From positions 1 to 18,402 of the forward strand of contig JAQGIA010000316.1 in NCBI GenBank assembly GCA_028291445.1: DNA of 18,402 nt, given 5' to 3'. The notes beneath the pieces are model-generated. The model searched no databases. It had not been told where the DNA came from and saw nothing but the letters and a program-made list of their open reading frames with translations. The position numbers and the translations under genes are program-made. Positions 1-5,489 of the stretch are shown in pieces; positions within the stretch are counted from its first letter, which is position 1; every line of letters starts with the position of its first letter. The stretch comes from Belnapia sp. (GTDB taxonomy: Bacteria; Pseudomonadota; Alphaproteobacteria; Acetobacterales; Acetobacteraceae).

Positions 1-1597
1 GCCCACCGCCCGGGCGGTTGCGCAGCACCACGTCGCCGCCATGCGCCCGCAGGATGTTCCGGGCGATCGGCAGGCCCAGCCCGGTCCCGCCGGTCTCGCG
101 GTTGCGGCTGCCCTCCAGCCGGCGGAAGGGCTGGAACACCGCCTCCAGCAGGTCGGGCGGAATGCCCGGCCCGTCATCCTCCACCGCCAGCCGCACCGAG
201 CGCCCGGCCCCTTGGCCCGCCCCTTTGCCTGCTCCCTGGTCCGATTTCTGGCCCAACGCCCCCTGGCCCAACGCGCCCTGGCCCGGCGTCTCCGGCGCCG
301 TCAGCACCAGCCGCGCCGCATTGCCATAGGCCAGCGCATTGCCCACCAGATTGGCCAGCGCCCGCTTCAGCGCCACCGGGCGGGCCCTGACCGTCAGCCG
401 CTCCGGCCCGGCATAGCCGATCGCCTCGGCGAGATCCGGCCGCGCATCCGCCGCCTCGTCCAGCACCGTCCGGCACAGCGCCGCAAGGTCGAGGGCGACG
501 GTCGGCTCGCCGGCGGAATCGTCGCGGGCGAAGGCCAGCGTCGCCGCCACCATCGCCTCCATCTCGTCGAGGTCCGACAGCATCTTCCGCCGCTGCTCGT
601 CGTCGTCCATGAACTCGGCACGCAGCCGCAGCCGGGTGATCGGGGTCCGCAGATCATGCCCGATGGCGGCCAGCATCTGGGTCCGGTCGCTGACGAAGCG
701 GCGGATGCGCTCGGCCATGGTGTTGAAGGCATGCGCCGCCTTGGCGACCTCAGTCGGCCCGGCCTCCGGCATCGGCGGGGCGTTCACGTCGCGGCCCAGC
801 CGCTCCGCCGCCTCGGCCAGGGCCCGCACCGGCCGGGTGAGCCGGCGTACCGCCCAGAGGGTCAACAGGCCGGCGGCCATGGTCATCGCCACGAAGGCGA
901 TCAGGAAGGTCTCGGAATGCCAGGGCCGCGGCGGCGGCAGCGCGATGCGCAGGTTCAGCCATTCGCCGCTCGGCAGCCGCAGGCTGACCAGGAAGCTCGG
1001 CCCGTTGCCGCCGAACAGGCCCGGCAAGGCGGTGGCACCGCTCGGCGGCGCCGGCCGCTCGCCACGGGGGGGCTTCCCCTCGCCCGGCGGATGGCCGCTC
1101 CCGCTCCCTCGTCCAACGCCCCAGGGCGGCGCCTCCCAGGGGCTGCGGAAATCCCAGGACGTGATGACTTCGCGCGGCCGGAATCGCGGCGGCCCGCCGC
1201 TCAGCAGGTCGAGCCGCAGCATCCGGGCGATCTGCGGCGGCACCGGTGGCTGGTCGAGCCGCGCCAGCGGCCGCTCGTCCAGGCTGGCGGAAAGCTCGGT
1301 CGGCAATTCCAGCTCGGCCAGCATCGCCGCGCGGCGCTCGGTCGGCGCCAGGATCACGGTGCGCCAGGCGCTGATCGCCCGGGCCGAAATCTCCCGCGCC
1401 TGGGCGAAGCGCTGCAGGTCGACGCGGTCCAGCGCATGGATGGTCAGCCCCGCCGCCTGCACCATGGTCAGCGCCAGCAGCAGCACCAGCGCGGTGCGCC
1501 CGGCAAGGCTGCGCGGCCAGACCCGCCAGACCGGCCAGGGCTTCGGAAGGTTCGCGGCGGGCGTGTTATTGGCCGGAGGCGGCAGGGTGTCGCTCAA
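1..1597 (-). CDS. EnvZ-like sensor histidine kinase (3' end cut by window)
   Basis: Membrane sensor kinase that would autophosphorylate and pass phosphate to the response regulator encoded just upstream. The frame reads off the left edge, so 532 residues are visible and only a short C-terminal tail is missing. Seen in order: membrane helix at about 35-55, periplasmic region about 56-228 with a Gly/Pro-rich stretch near 153-187, second helix about 231-250, HAMP about 250-302, H-box AIGHDLRTPITR with phospho-acceptor His314, N-box NLVGNALAYG (Asn420), G1 box DDGPGIPPD near 474 and G2 box GGTGLGLPIA near 500. A Gly/Gln/Ala repeat insert (about 436-465) sits between the N and G1 boxes. The chosen start is TTG at 1597, which overlaps the regulator's TGA (TTGA) and has GGAG five bases upstream. 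The first in-frame ATG lies inside the first membrane helix, so it is too late. The signal sensed is unknown. Confidence 0.93.
   Translation of the reverse strand, partial: MSDTLPPPANNTPAANLPKPWPVWRVWPRSLAGRTALVLLLALTMVQAAGLTIHALDRVDLQRFAQAREISARAISAWRTVILAPTERRAAMLAELELPTELSASLDERPLARLDQPPVPPQIARMLRLDLLSGGPPRFRPREVITSWDFRSPWEAPPWGVGRGSGSGHPPGEGKPPRGERPAPPSGATALPGLFGGNGPSFLVSLRLPSGEWLNLRIALPPPRPWHSETFLIAFVAMTMAAGLLTLWAVRRLTRPVRALAEAAERLGRDVNAPPMPEAGPTEVAKAAHAFNTMAERIRRFVSDRTQMLAAIGHDLRTPITRLRLRAEFMDDDEQRRKMLSDLDEMEAMVAATLAFARDDSAGEPTVALDLAALCRTVLDEAADARPDLAEAIGYAGPERLTVRARPVALKRALANLVGNALAYGNAARLVLTAPETPGQGALGQGALGQKSDQGAGKGAGQGAGRSVRLAVEDDGPGIPPDLLEAVFQPFRRLEGSRNRETGGTGLGLPIARNILRAHGGDVVLRNRPGGG
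248..292. repeat. 15-bp tandem repeat inside the histidine kinase gene
   Basis: Three adjacent 15-base units begin at 248, 263 and 278. The first two share CTGGCCCAACGC and differ only near their ends; the third is more diverged. On the coding strand they encode GQGAL-type repeats, part of the Gly/Gln/Ala insert between the N and G1 boxes of the kinase. A whole number of codons per unit keeps the frame open if copies are gained or lost. Confidence 0.75.
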
Positions 1598-2313
1598 CTC
1601 CGCTCCACCGTCGCGGCCAGCACGTAGCCGCCGCCGCGTACCGTCTTGATGAGGCTCGGGTTGCGCCCGTCATCCTCCAGCTTGCGCCGCAGCCGGGAGA
1701 CGGCGACGTCGATGGCGCGGTCGAAGGGCCCGGCCTGGCGGCCGCGCAGCAGATCCATCAGCATGTCCCGCGTCAGCACCCGGTTCGGCCGCTCGACCAG
1801 CACCTGCAACAGCTCGTATTCGCCCCCCGTCAGCGGCACCTCCGCGCCATCCGGGTTGAGCAGCCGGCGCCGCGCCGGCTCCAACACCCAACCGCCGAAG
1901 CGGATCGCCTTGGAGGGTGGCTCCTTCGGCGCGCCGGCCTCGCCCGAGGCGCGGCGCAGCACGGCGCGGACCCGGGCCAGCAGCTCGCGCGGGTTGAAGG
2001 GCTTGCTGAGGTAGTCGTCGGCGCCGAGTTCGAGGCCGACGATCCGGTCCGTCTCGTCGCCCATGGCGGTCAGCATGACGATCGGCACGTCGCCCTGGCT
2101 GCGCAGCCATTTGGCGAATTCCAGGCCGCTTTCGCCCGGCAGCATCAGGTCCAGCACCACCAGGTGGTAGCGGCCGAGCGGCCAGAGCCGCCTCGCCTCC
2201 TTCGCATCCCGGGCGGCGGCCACGCGCATGCCCTGCCGCTCAAGGAATTTGGACAGGAGATCGCGGATTTCGCGGTCGTCGTCGACGACCAGGATGTGGG
2301 GTTGGGGTTCCAT
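1594..2313 (-). CDS. OmpR-family response regulator
   Basis: Cytoplasmic DNA-binding regulator of 239 residues, the normal length for the OmpR/PhoB family. The receiver domain spans about 5-118, with the acidic cluster D11-D13, phospho-acceptor Asp55 (VVLDLMLPG), Thr82 (LTA) and Lys104 (SKPFNP). The winged-helix output domain is about 138-235, with the recognition-helix segment AIDVAVSRLRRKLE and the wing ending VRGGGYVL. The start is ATG at 2313 because receiver homology begins right after it (HILVVDDD); the frame stays open further upstream, but that stretch does not look like protein. No good Shine-Dalgarno precedes this ATG. The gene overlaps the kinase gene by 4 bases, so the two form one transcription unit. 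The target genes cannot be told from the sequence; the divergent glycosylase promoter is only one possibility. Confidence 0.95.
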   Translation of the reverse strand: MEPQPHILVVDDDREIRDLLSKFLERQGMRVAAARDAKEARRLWPLGRYHLVVLDLMLPGESGLEFAKWLRSQGDVPIVMLTAMGDETDRIVGLELGADDYLSKPFNPRELLARVRAVLRRASGEAGAPKEPPSKAIRFGGWVLEPARRRLLNPDGAEVPLTGGEYELLQVLVERPNRVLTRDMLMDLLRGRQAGPFDRAIDVAVSRLRRKLEDDGRNPSLIKTVRGGGYVLAATVERS

Positions 2314-2317
2314 GGTG

Positions 2318-2346
2318 ATTGTAACATAGCGCGCCCGGCGGCATCC
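2318..2346 (-). promoter_or_regulatory. Possible promoter -10 of the two-component operon
   Basis: On the minus strand TACAAT (2323-2318) stands four bases before the regulator's ATG and resembles a sigma-70 -10 box. The matching -35 position (2346-2341) reads GGATGC, which is poor. If real, transcription would begin at or inside the start codon and the message would be leaderless, which fits the missing Shine-Dalgarno. This is weak evidence. Confidence 0.2.
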
Positions 2347-2422
2347 CGCGCAGTGCGTTGTTGCGCCCTGTTGCCGAAGCCCCCAGCGTTGCAGATCGTT
2401 GCAATTCGCCTTGTCCAGGGGC

Positions 2423-2450
2423 TTGGCCGGCAACATCCAGGGCATAGATT
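2423..2450 (+). promoter_or_regulatory. Possible sigma-70 promoter of the glycosylase gene
   Basis: TTGGCC (2423-2428) and TAGATT (2445-2450) are separated by 16 bases, a loose match to -35 and -10 boxes facing the glycosylase. The start of transcription would fall near 2457, leaving a leader of about 100 bases that begins with the hairpin at 2462-2486. Such loose matches also occur by chance. Confidence 0.25.
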
Positions 2451-2461
2451 GAGGGCATGGT

Positions 2462-2486
2462 CGCGCCGGCTCCCCCCGCCGGCGCG
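2462..2486. repeat. 9-bp perfect inverted repeat in divergent promoter region
   Basis: CGCGCCGGC (2462-2470) and GCCGGCGCG (2478-2486) are exact reverse complements around a 7-base C-rich loop. A short palindrome, GGTCC-G-GGACC, follows at 2486-2496. The element lies between the divergent response regulator and glycosylase genes, so it may be an operator or an mRNA leader hairpin of the glycosylase. In DNA this GC-rich, chance pairing is also possible. Confidence 0.5.
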
Positions 2487-2556
2487 GTCCGGGACCAGCC
2501 GCAACCGACATCCGGTGACTTACCCGGGTGGCTTTCGCGGCCTATAGGCGGCGGGG

Positions 2557-3291
2557 ATGGTCCCTCCCTCCCCCGCCCCGCCGCCTGTCCCCCCGTTGGC
2601 GCCCCCAGCGGCATCTCCGATGGCATCTTCAATGGCACCTCCAGGGGCGTTCCCTTTGCCACCGCCTTGGGCCATCGCCGGGCTGCAGGCGCTGGTGGCG
2701 CAGGATCCGCGCCTGGCCGGCATCGAGGCCGCTGCCGGGCCGCTGCCCTGGCGCAGCCGCGCGCCGGGCTTCCCCGGCCTGCTGCGCGCCATCTGCGGCC
2801 AGCAGATCAGCAACCAGGCGGCCGCGGCCATCTGGCGCCGGCTGGCCGCCCTGCCGGGCGCGCTGGAGCCGGCCGGGCTGCTGACCCTGGATGATGCGAC
2901 GCTCTGCGGCATCGCCGGGCTGTCGCGACCCAAGGCGGCGCATGCCCGGTCGCTGGCCACCGCCTGCCTGGACGGGCGGCTGGATTTCGCCGGGCTGCCG
3001 GCGCTGGAGGATGCGGCGGCGGTCGCGCATATCGCCGCGGTGAAGGGCCTCGGCCCCTGGACCGCCGAGGTGCATCTGCTGTTCGCCGAGCAACGCCCGG
3101 ATATCTTCCCCAGTGGCGACCTGGCGCTGGCGGCGAGCGCGGCGCAGCTGCTGGGGCTGGAGGCGCGACCGGGGCCGAAGGCGCTGGCGGCGCTGGCCCT
3201 GCGCTGGGCGCCCTGGCGGTCGCTGGCGGCGCGGCTGCTGTGGCATCACTGGCGCTTCGTCACCGGCCGCCCGACGGTCGAGGATGCCTGA
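2557..3291 (+). CDS. alkA: DNA-3-methyladenine glycosylase II (AlkA-type, HhH-GPD family)
   Basis: Base-excision repair enzyme that removes alkylated purines such as 3-methyladenine from DNA. The 244-residue frame carries the HhH-GPD fold: GQQISNQAAAAIWRRL (81-96), the helix-hairpin-helix VKGLGPWTA (162-170), and the catalytic aspartate Asp188 in FPSGDLAL. The first 37 residues are mostly Pro, Ala and Ser, unlike a folded domain, so translation may really start at Met22 (2620) or Met26 (2632). ATG 2557 is preferred because AGGCGG and GGGG lie just upstream. There is no fused Ada domain and no Fe-S cluster cysteine motif, which argues against MutY or endonuclease III. It is the only plus-strand gene, divergent from the two-component operon and convergent with the hydantoinase operon. 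Confidence 0.9.
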   Translation: MVPPSPAPPPVPPLAPPAASPMASSMAPPGAFPLPPPWAIAGLQALVAQDPRLAGIEAAAGPLPWRSRAPGFPGLLRAICGQQISNQAAAAIWRRLAALPGALEPAGLLTLDDATLCGIAGLSRPKAAHARSLATACLDGRLDFAGLPALEDAAAVAHIAAVKGLGPWTAEVHLLFAEQRPDIFPSGDLALAASAAQLLGLEARPGPKALAALALRWAPWRSLAARLLWHHWRFVTGRPTVEDA

Positions 3292-3307
3292 GGCACGGAA
3301 ATCCTTG

Positions 3308-3326
3308 CCGGCGGGAGCGCAGCCGG
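3308..3326. terminator. Weak hairpin after the glycosylase gene
   Basis: CCGGC (3308-3312) and GCCGG (3322-3326) could form a 5-bp stem with a 9-base loop, 16 bases past the glycosylase stop codon. The bases that follow are TTATAGGAAT rather than a T run, so this is at best a weak terminator. Confidence 0.2.
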
Positions 3327-3463
3327 TTATAGGAATATGTACTTATAAAATGCTGCCTGGCTACCCGGGCGATAAATCCCTAAATCGCACAATTCCGCTT
3401 GCTGAATTTAGCAAATACAATGCGTTATGGACTTATGCCCAGGTTTCATTTGAGCCGGATTAA
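3327..3463. other. AT-rich island between convergent genes
   Basis: By hand count 56 of 137 bases are G or C (about 41%), in a window that otherwise sits far above 60%. The island lies between the 3' ends of the glycosylase and the unknown minus-strand gene, whose stop codon (3460-3462) is inside it. It contains a small palindrome, TTGCT-GAATTT-AGCAA (3399-3414), and a 37-codon open frame (3350-3463) with no ribosome binding site. It could be a terminator region, a small RNA locus or a scrap of acquired DNA. Confidence 0.6.
3399..3414. terminator. Small palindrome, possible terminator of the hydantoinase operon
   Basis: TTGCT (3399-3403) pairs exactly with AGCAA (3410-3414) around a 6-base loop, about 46 bases beyond the stop of the unknown minus-strand gene. 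The stem is short and no clear T run follows in either direction, so a role as terminator is only a guess from position. Confidence 0.2.
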
Positions 3464-3831
3464 AGTGTCTCCGGGTCCATCAGGATCGATTCCAAGGGCC
3501 AGGGAATGGTCTCGCCCTCGACGATGAAATCCACCTCTCCCTCATCCTCGCCGTCCCAGGCGCGGGACAGGGCCAGGGCGATCACCGGCAGCCAGCCCGA
3601 ACCACCCAGGGCCGCGCTCACATGGGCGCAGAGCGTGCCGCGCTCGTCGTGCAGCCGGCTGACATGGCTGGTCCAGAGCCGTTCGCCGACGGTGCCCTCG
3701 CCCTCCGCCACCTCGGCGGTAATGATCCGCAGCAACTCGCGCACCCGCCCGTCGGTACGGATCAGCCGGGCGAGGCGCCAGGGTTCCTCATCGGCATTAT
3801 AGGCCGTGTAGCTCGGCTCGATCGGGACCAC
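3460..3831 (-). CDS. Conserved-looking hypothetical protein, 123 residues
   Basis: I do not recognise a family. The predicted product is soluble, clearly acidic and contains no lysine. A short mostly hydrophobic segment near 80-88 (WLPVIALAL) looks like a buried strand or helix rather than a membrane span, and an acidic run follows (DGEDEGEVDF). There is no signal peptide and no obvious metal or catalytic motif. The gene is well supported as real: it starts with GTG at 3831 behind an excellent Shine-Dalgarno, AGGAGGG (3844-3838), and lies 14 bases after the hydantoinase stop codon, so the two are almost certainly cotranscribed. A helper or accessory role in pyrimidine or hydantoin breakdown is possible from position only. 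Confidence 0.8.
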   Translation of the reverse strand: MVPIEPSYTAYNADEEPWRLARLIRTDGRVRELLRIITAEVAEGEGTVGERLWTSHVSRLHDERGTLCAHVSAALGGSGWLPVIALALSRAWDGEDEGEVDFIVEGETIPWPLESILMDPETL

Positions 3832-3837
3832 GGAAAA

Positions 3838-3844
3838 CCCTCCT
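3838..3844 (-). promoter_or_regulatory. Strong ribosome binding site of the unknown gene
   Basis: On the minus strand AGGAGGG ends six bases before the GTG start at 3831. It is among the best Shine-Dalgarno matches in the window and it fixes the start of the 123-residue protein. It lies just beyond the TGA of the hydantoinase (3848-3846), so ribosomes could reinitiate here. Confidence 0.75.
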
Positions 3845-3845
3845 G

Positions 3846-5354
3846 TCAGCTTCCGGGCGGCGGCGCGGCGTCGAAGCCATTCGCCACCACGCCACGGGGC
3901 GCAATGAAATCATAAGGTCCGCGGGCGAGGAATCGCCCGGTCCCCGGTTCGGCCTGCACCACGCCGTCGCGCATGACCACCGCGCCGCGGCGCACCGTCG
4001 CCACCGGCCAGCCGGTGACCTCGAGCCCCTCATAGGGCGTGTAGTCGATGGCATGCTGCATCAGCGCATTGGTGATGGTGACCTTCTTCCTTGGGTTCCA
4101 CAGCGCCAGATCGGCGTCGGCGCCGATCGCGATGGCCCCCTTGCGCGGTGCCAGCCCCATCAGCCGGGCCGGGTTGGTCGCGGTCAGCCGGACGAAATGA
4201 TCGAGGCTGATGCGGCCCTTCGAGACCCCCTCGCTGAACAGGATGGGCAGCCGGGCGGCAAGGCCGGGGATGCCGTTCGGGATGTCGCGGAAGGATACCG
4301 CCGTCCCGCCGGACTGCTTGCCCATGCCGGGCCTGCCCATGCTGAAGCCGCAATGGTCGGAGGACACCACATCCAGCGTGCCGCGCCGGATCATCTCCCA
4401 CACCCGGCCCTGCTCCTCCACCGTGCGGGGCGAAGGGCTGCACATGTAGGCGGCGCCCTCGAAGCCCCCGTTCTTGTCACTGGTCCGGTCCATGTCGGCC
4501 GCGGTCAGCGCCAGGTATTGCGGGCAGGTCTCGCCCCAGACCTTGACACCGCGGTACTGGGCGCGCGCGATCTCCTCCGCCGCCTCGGCGCAGCTCACGT
4601 GGAAGACCTGGATCGGCTGGTCCACCAGCTCGGCCAGGGCGATGGCGCGGTGCGTCGCCTCGCGCTCCACCACCGGCGGGCGGGACCAGGCGTGGTATTT
4701 CGGCGCAGTCAAGCCGGCCTTCAGCAAGGCCTCCGTCCGCCAATTGATCGCGGCGTAATTCTCGCAATGCACCGTCACCAGGCAAGCATGGCGTCGGGCG
4801 GTTACCAGCACCTTAAGGTATTGTTCATCGCTGAGGTGCAACGGCTCATAGGTCAGGAAGACCTTCAGGCTGCGGATGCCCTTGGCGACGATCTGCGGCA
4901 CTTCGCGCTCGAGCACGTCCTCGGTTGCGTCGCTGATCACCTGGTGGAAGCTGTAGTCGACCATGCCCTTGGCCGCCCGCGCCTCGTAATCGGCCAGCCG
5001 GGGCAGGATGCCCTCGCCCTTCCATTGCGGGATGAAGCAGACCACGCTGGTGGTGCCGCCGGCGAAGGCGGAGACGCTGGCGGAGCCGAAGCTCTCCTCC
5101 TGCACCGTCACTTCGGTGACGGGCGCGCCGCCGGCGCTGGTATAGCCGCCTCGCGACGGCTCCTCGATGTGGCAATGGGTATCGACGCCGCCCGGCAGGA
5201 CCAGCAGGCCACCGGCATCGAGGGTCGCGGCGCCGCCCTTGATGCTTTCGGCCAAGGCCACGATCCGGCCGCCGTTGATGCCGATGTCGCAACGCATGGT
5301 GCCAAGACCACTGGCGACCGTCCCGCCACGCACCACCAGATCGTAGTCAGCCAT
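3846..5354 (-). CDS. hydA: Dihydropyrimidinase / D-hydantoinase
   Basis: Cytoplasmic cyclic-amide hydrolase that opens 5,6-dihydropyrimidines (reductive pyrimidine breakdown) or hydantoins to N-carbamoyl amino acids. At 502 residues it is close to family length. The amidohydrolase binuclear metal set is complete: His60 and His62 in DTHCHIEEP, Lys164 in RSLKVFLTYE (the carboxylated lysine), His196 in VTVHCENY, His252 in VFHVSCAEA, and Asp333 in SSDHCG. Tyr169, five residues after the lysine, matches the oxyanion tyrosine of hydantoinases. Allantoinase and dihydroorotase are less likely because of the KVF-x-TYE context. Start is ATG 5354, directly followed by the usual N-terminal DLVVRGGTV. Its Shine-Dalgarno GGGGGAG lies inside a strong hairpin. 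No dihydropyrimidine dehydrogenase or N-carbamoyl hydrolase gene is in the window, so the natural substrate is uncertain. Confidence 0.93.
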   Translation of the reverse strand: MADYDLVVRGGTVASGLGTMRCDIGINGGRIVALAESIKGGAATLDAGGLLVLPGGVDTHCHIEEPSRGGYTSAGGAPVTEVTVQEESFGSASVSAFAGGTTSVVCFIPQWKGEGILPRLADYEARAAKGMVDYSFHQVISDATEDVLEREVPQIVAKGIRSLKVFLTYEPLHLSDEQYLKVLVTARRHACLVTVHCENYAAINWRTEALLKAGLTAPKYHAWSRPPVVEREATHRAIALAELVDQPIQVFHVSCAEAAEEIARAQYRGVKVWGETCPQYLALTAADMDRTSDKNGGFEGAAYMCSPSPRTVEEQGRVWEMIRRGTLDVVSSDHCGFSMGRPGMGKQSGGTAVSFRDIPNGIPGLAARLPILFSEGVSKGRISLDHFVRLTATNPARLMGLAPRKGAIAIGADADLALWNPRKKVTITNALMQHAIDYTPYEGLEVTGWPVATVRRGAVVMRDGVVQAEPGTGRFLARGPYDFIAPRGVVANGFDAAPPPGS

Positions 5355-5390
5355 GCATCATCTCCCCCGCGAAAGCCGGGGAGATGATGC
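5355..5390. repeat. 13-bp perfect inverted repeat covering the hydantoinase ribosome binding site
   Basis: GCATCATCTCCCC (5355-5367) and GGGGAGATGATGC (5378-5390) are exact reverse complements. The 10-base centre, CGCGAAAGCC, can itself form two GC pairs around GAAA. Read leftward, the 3' arm contains the GGGGAG ribosome binding site and ends one base before the hydantoinase ATG, so the folded RNA would hide it. There is no T run, so it is not a classic intrinsic terminator. It also resembles the dispersed palindromes with a CGAAAG loop found in many proteobacterial genomes. Confidence 0.85.
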
Positions 5391-5408
5391 CGTTGCGCCG
5401 GTTATGCC

Positions 5409-5489
5409 GTCTATGTGCTTCCGCCGGCTGCCGCCGTCTATGCGCTTCCGGCGGCTGCCGCCGACTGGGCGCTTCCGGCGACCGGCAAG
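5409..5489. repeat. 27-bp tandem repeat, three copies, across the otsA stop codon
   Basis: Three adjacent 27-base units start at 5409, 5436 and 5463. The first two differ at few positions (both follow GTCTATGYGCTTCCGSCGGC) and the third is more diverged. Read in the otsA frame each unit encodes nine residues of the type GSAxxAAAA. The middle copy contains the TAG (5440-5438) that ends otsA, so the repeat makes up the enzyme's C-terminal tail and continues downstream of it. Confidence 0.8.

Noticed and set aside
41..1627. Long open frame on the plus strand opposite the histidine kinase
   Set aside because: It is rich in Arg, Gln, Pro and His, has no domain, and mirrors a kinase with all its motifs on the minus strand; this is the usual antisense shadow in GC-rich DNA.
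2314..2511. N-terminal extension of the response regulator
   Set aside because: The frame is open, but the sequence does not resemble a domain; receiver homology begins directly after ATG 2313.
3350..3463. A 37-codon open frame in the AT-rich island
   Set aside because: No ribosome binding site at a usable distance, no similarity I recognise, and its 3' end overlaps the stop codon of the opposite gene; kept only as part of the island description.
4053..5387. A 444-codon open frame on the plus strand opposite the hydantoinase
   Set aside because: The hydantoinase metal ligands are all present on the minus strand; the plus-strand product is Arg/Gln/His/Ala-rich with no motif.
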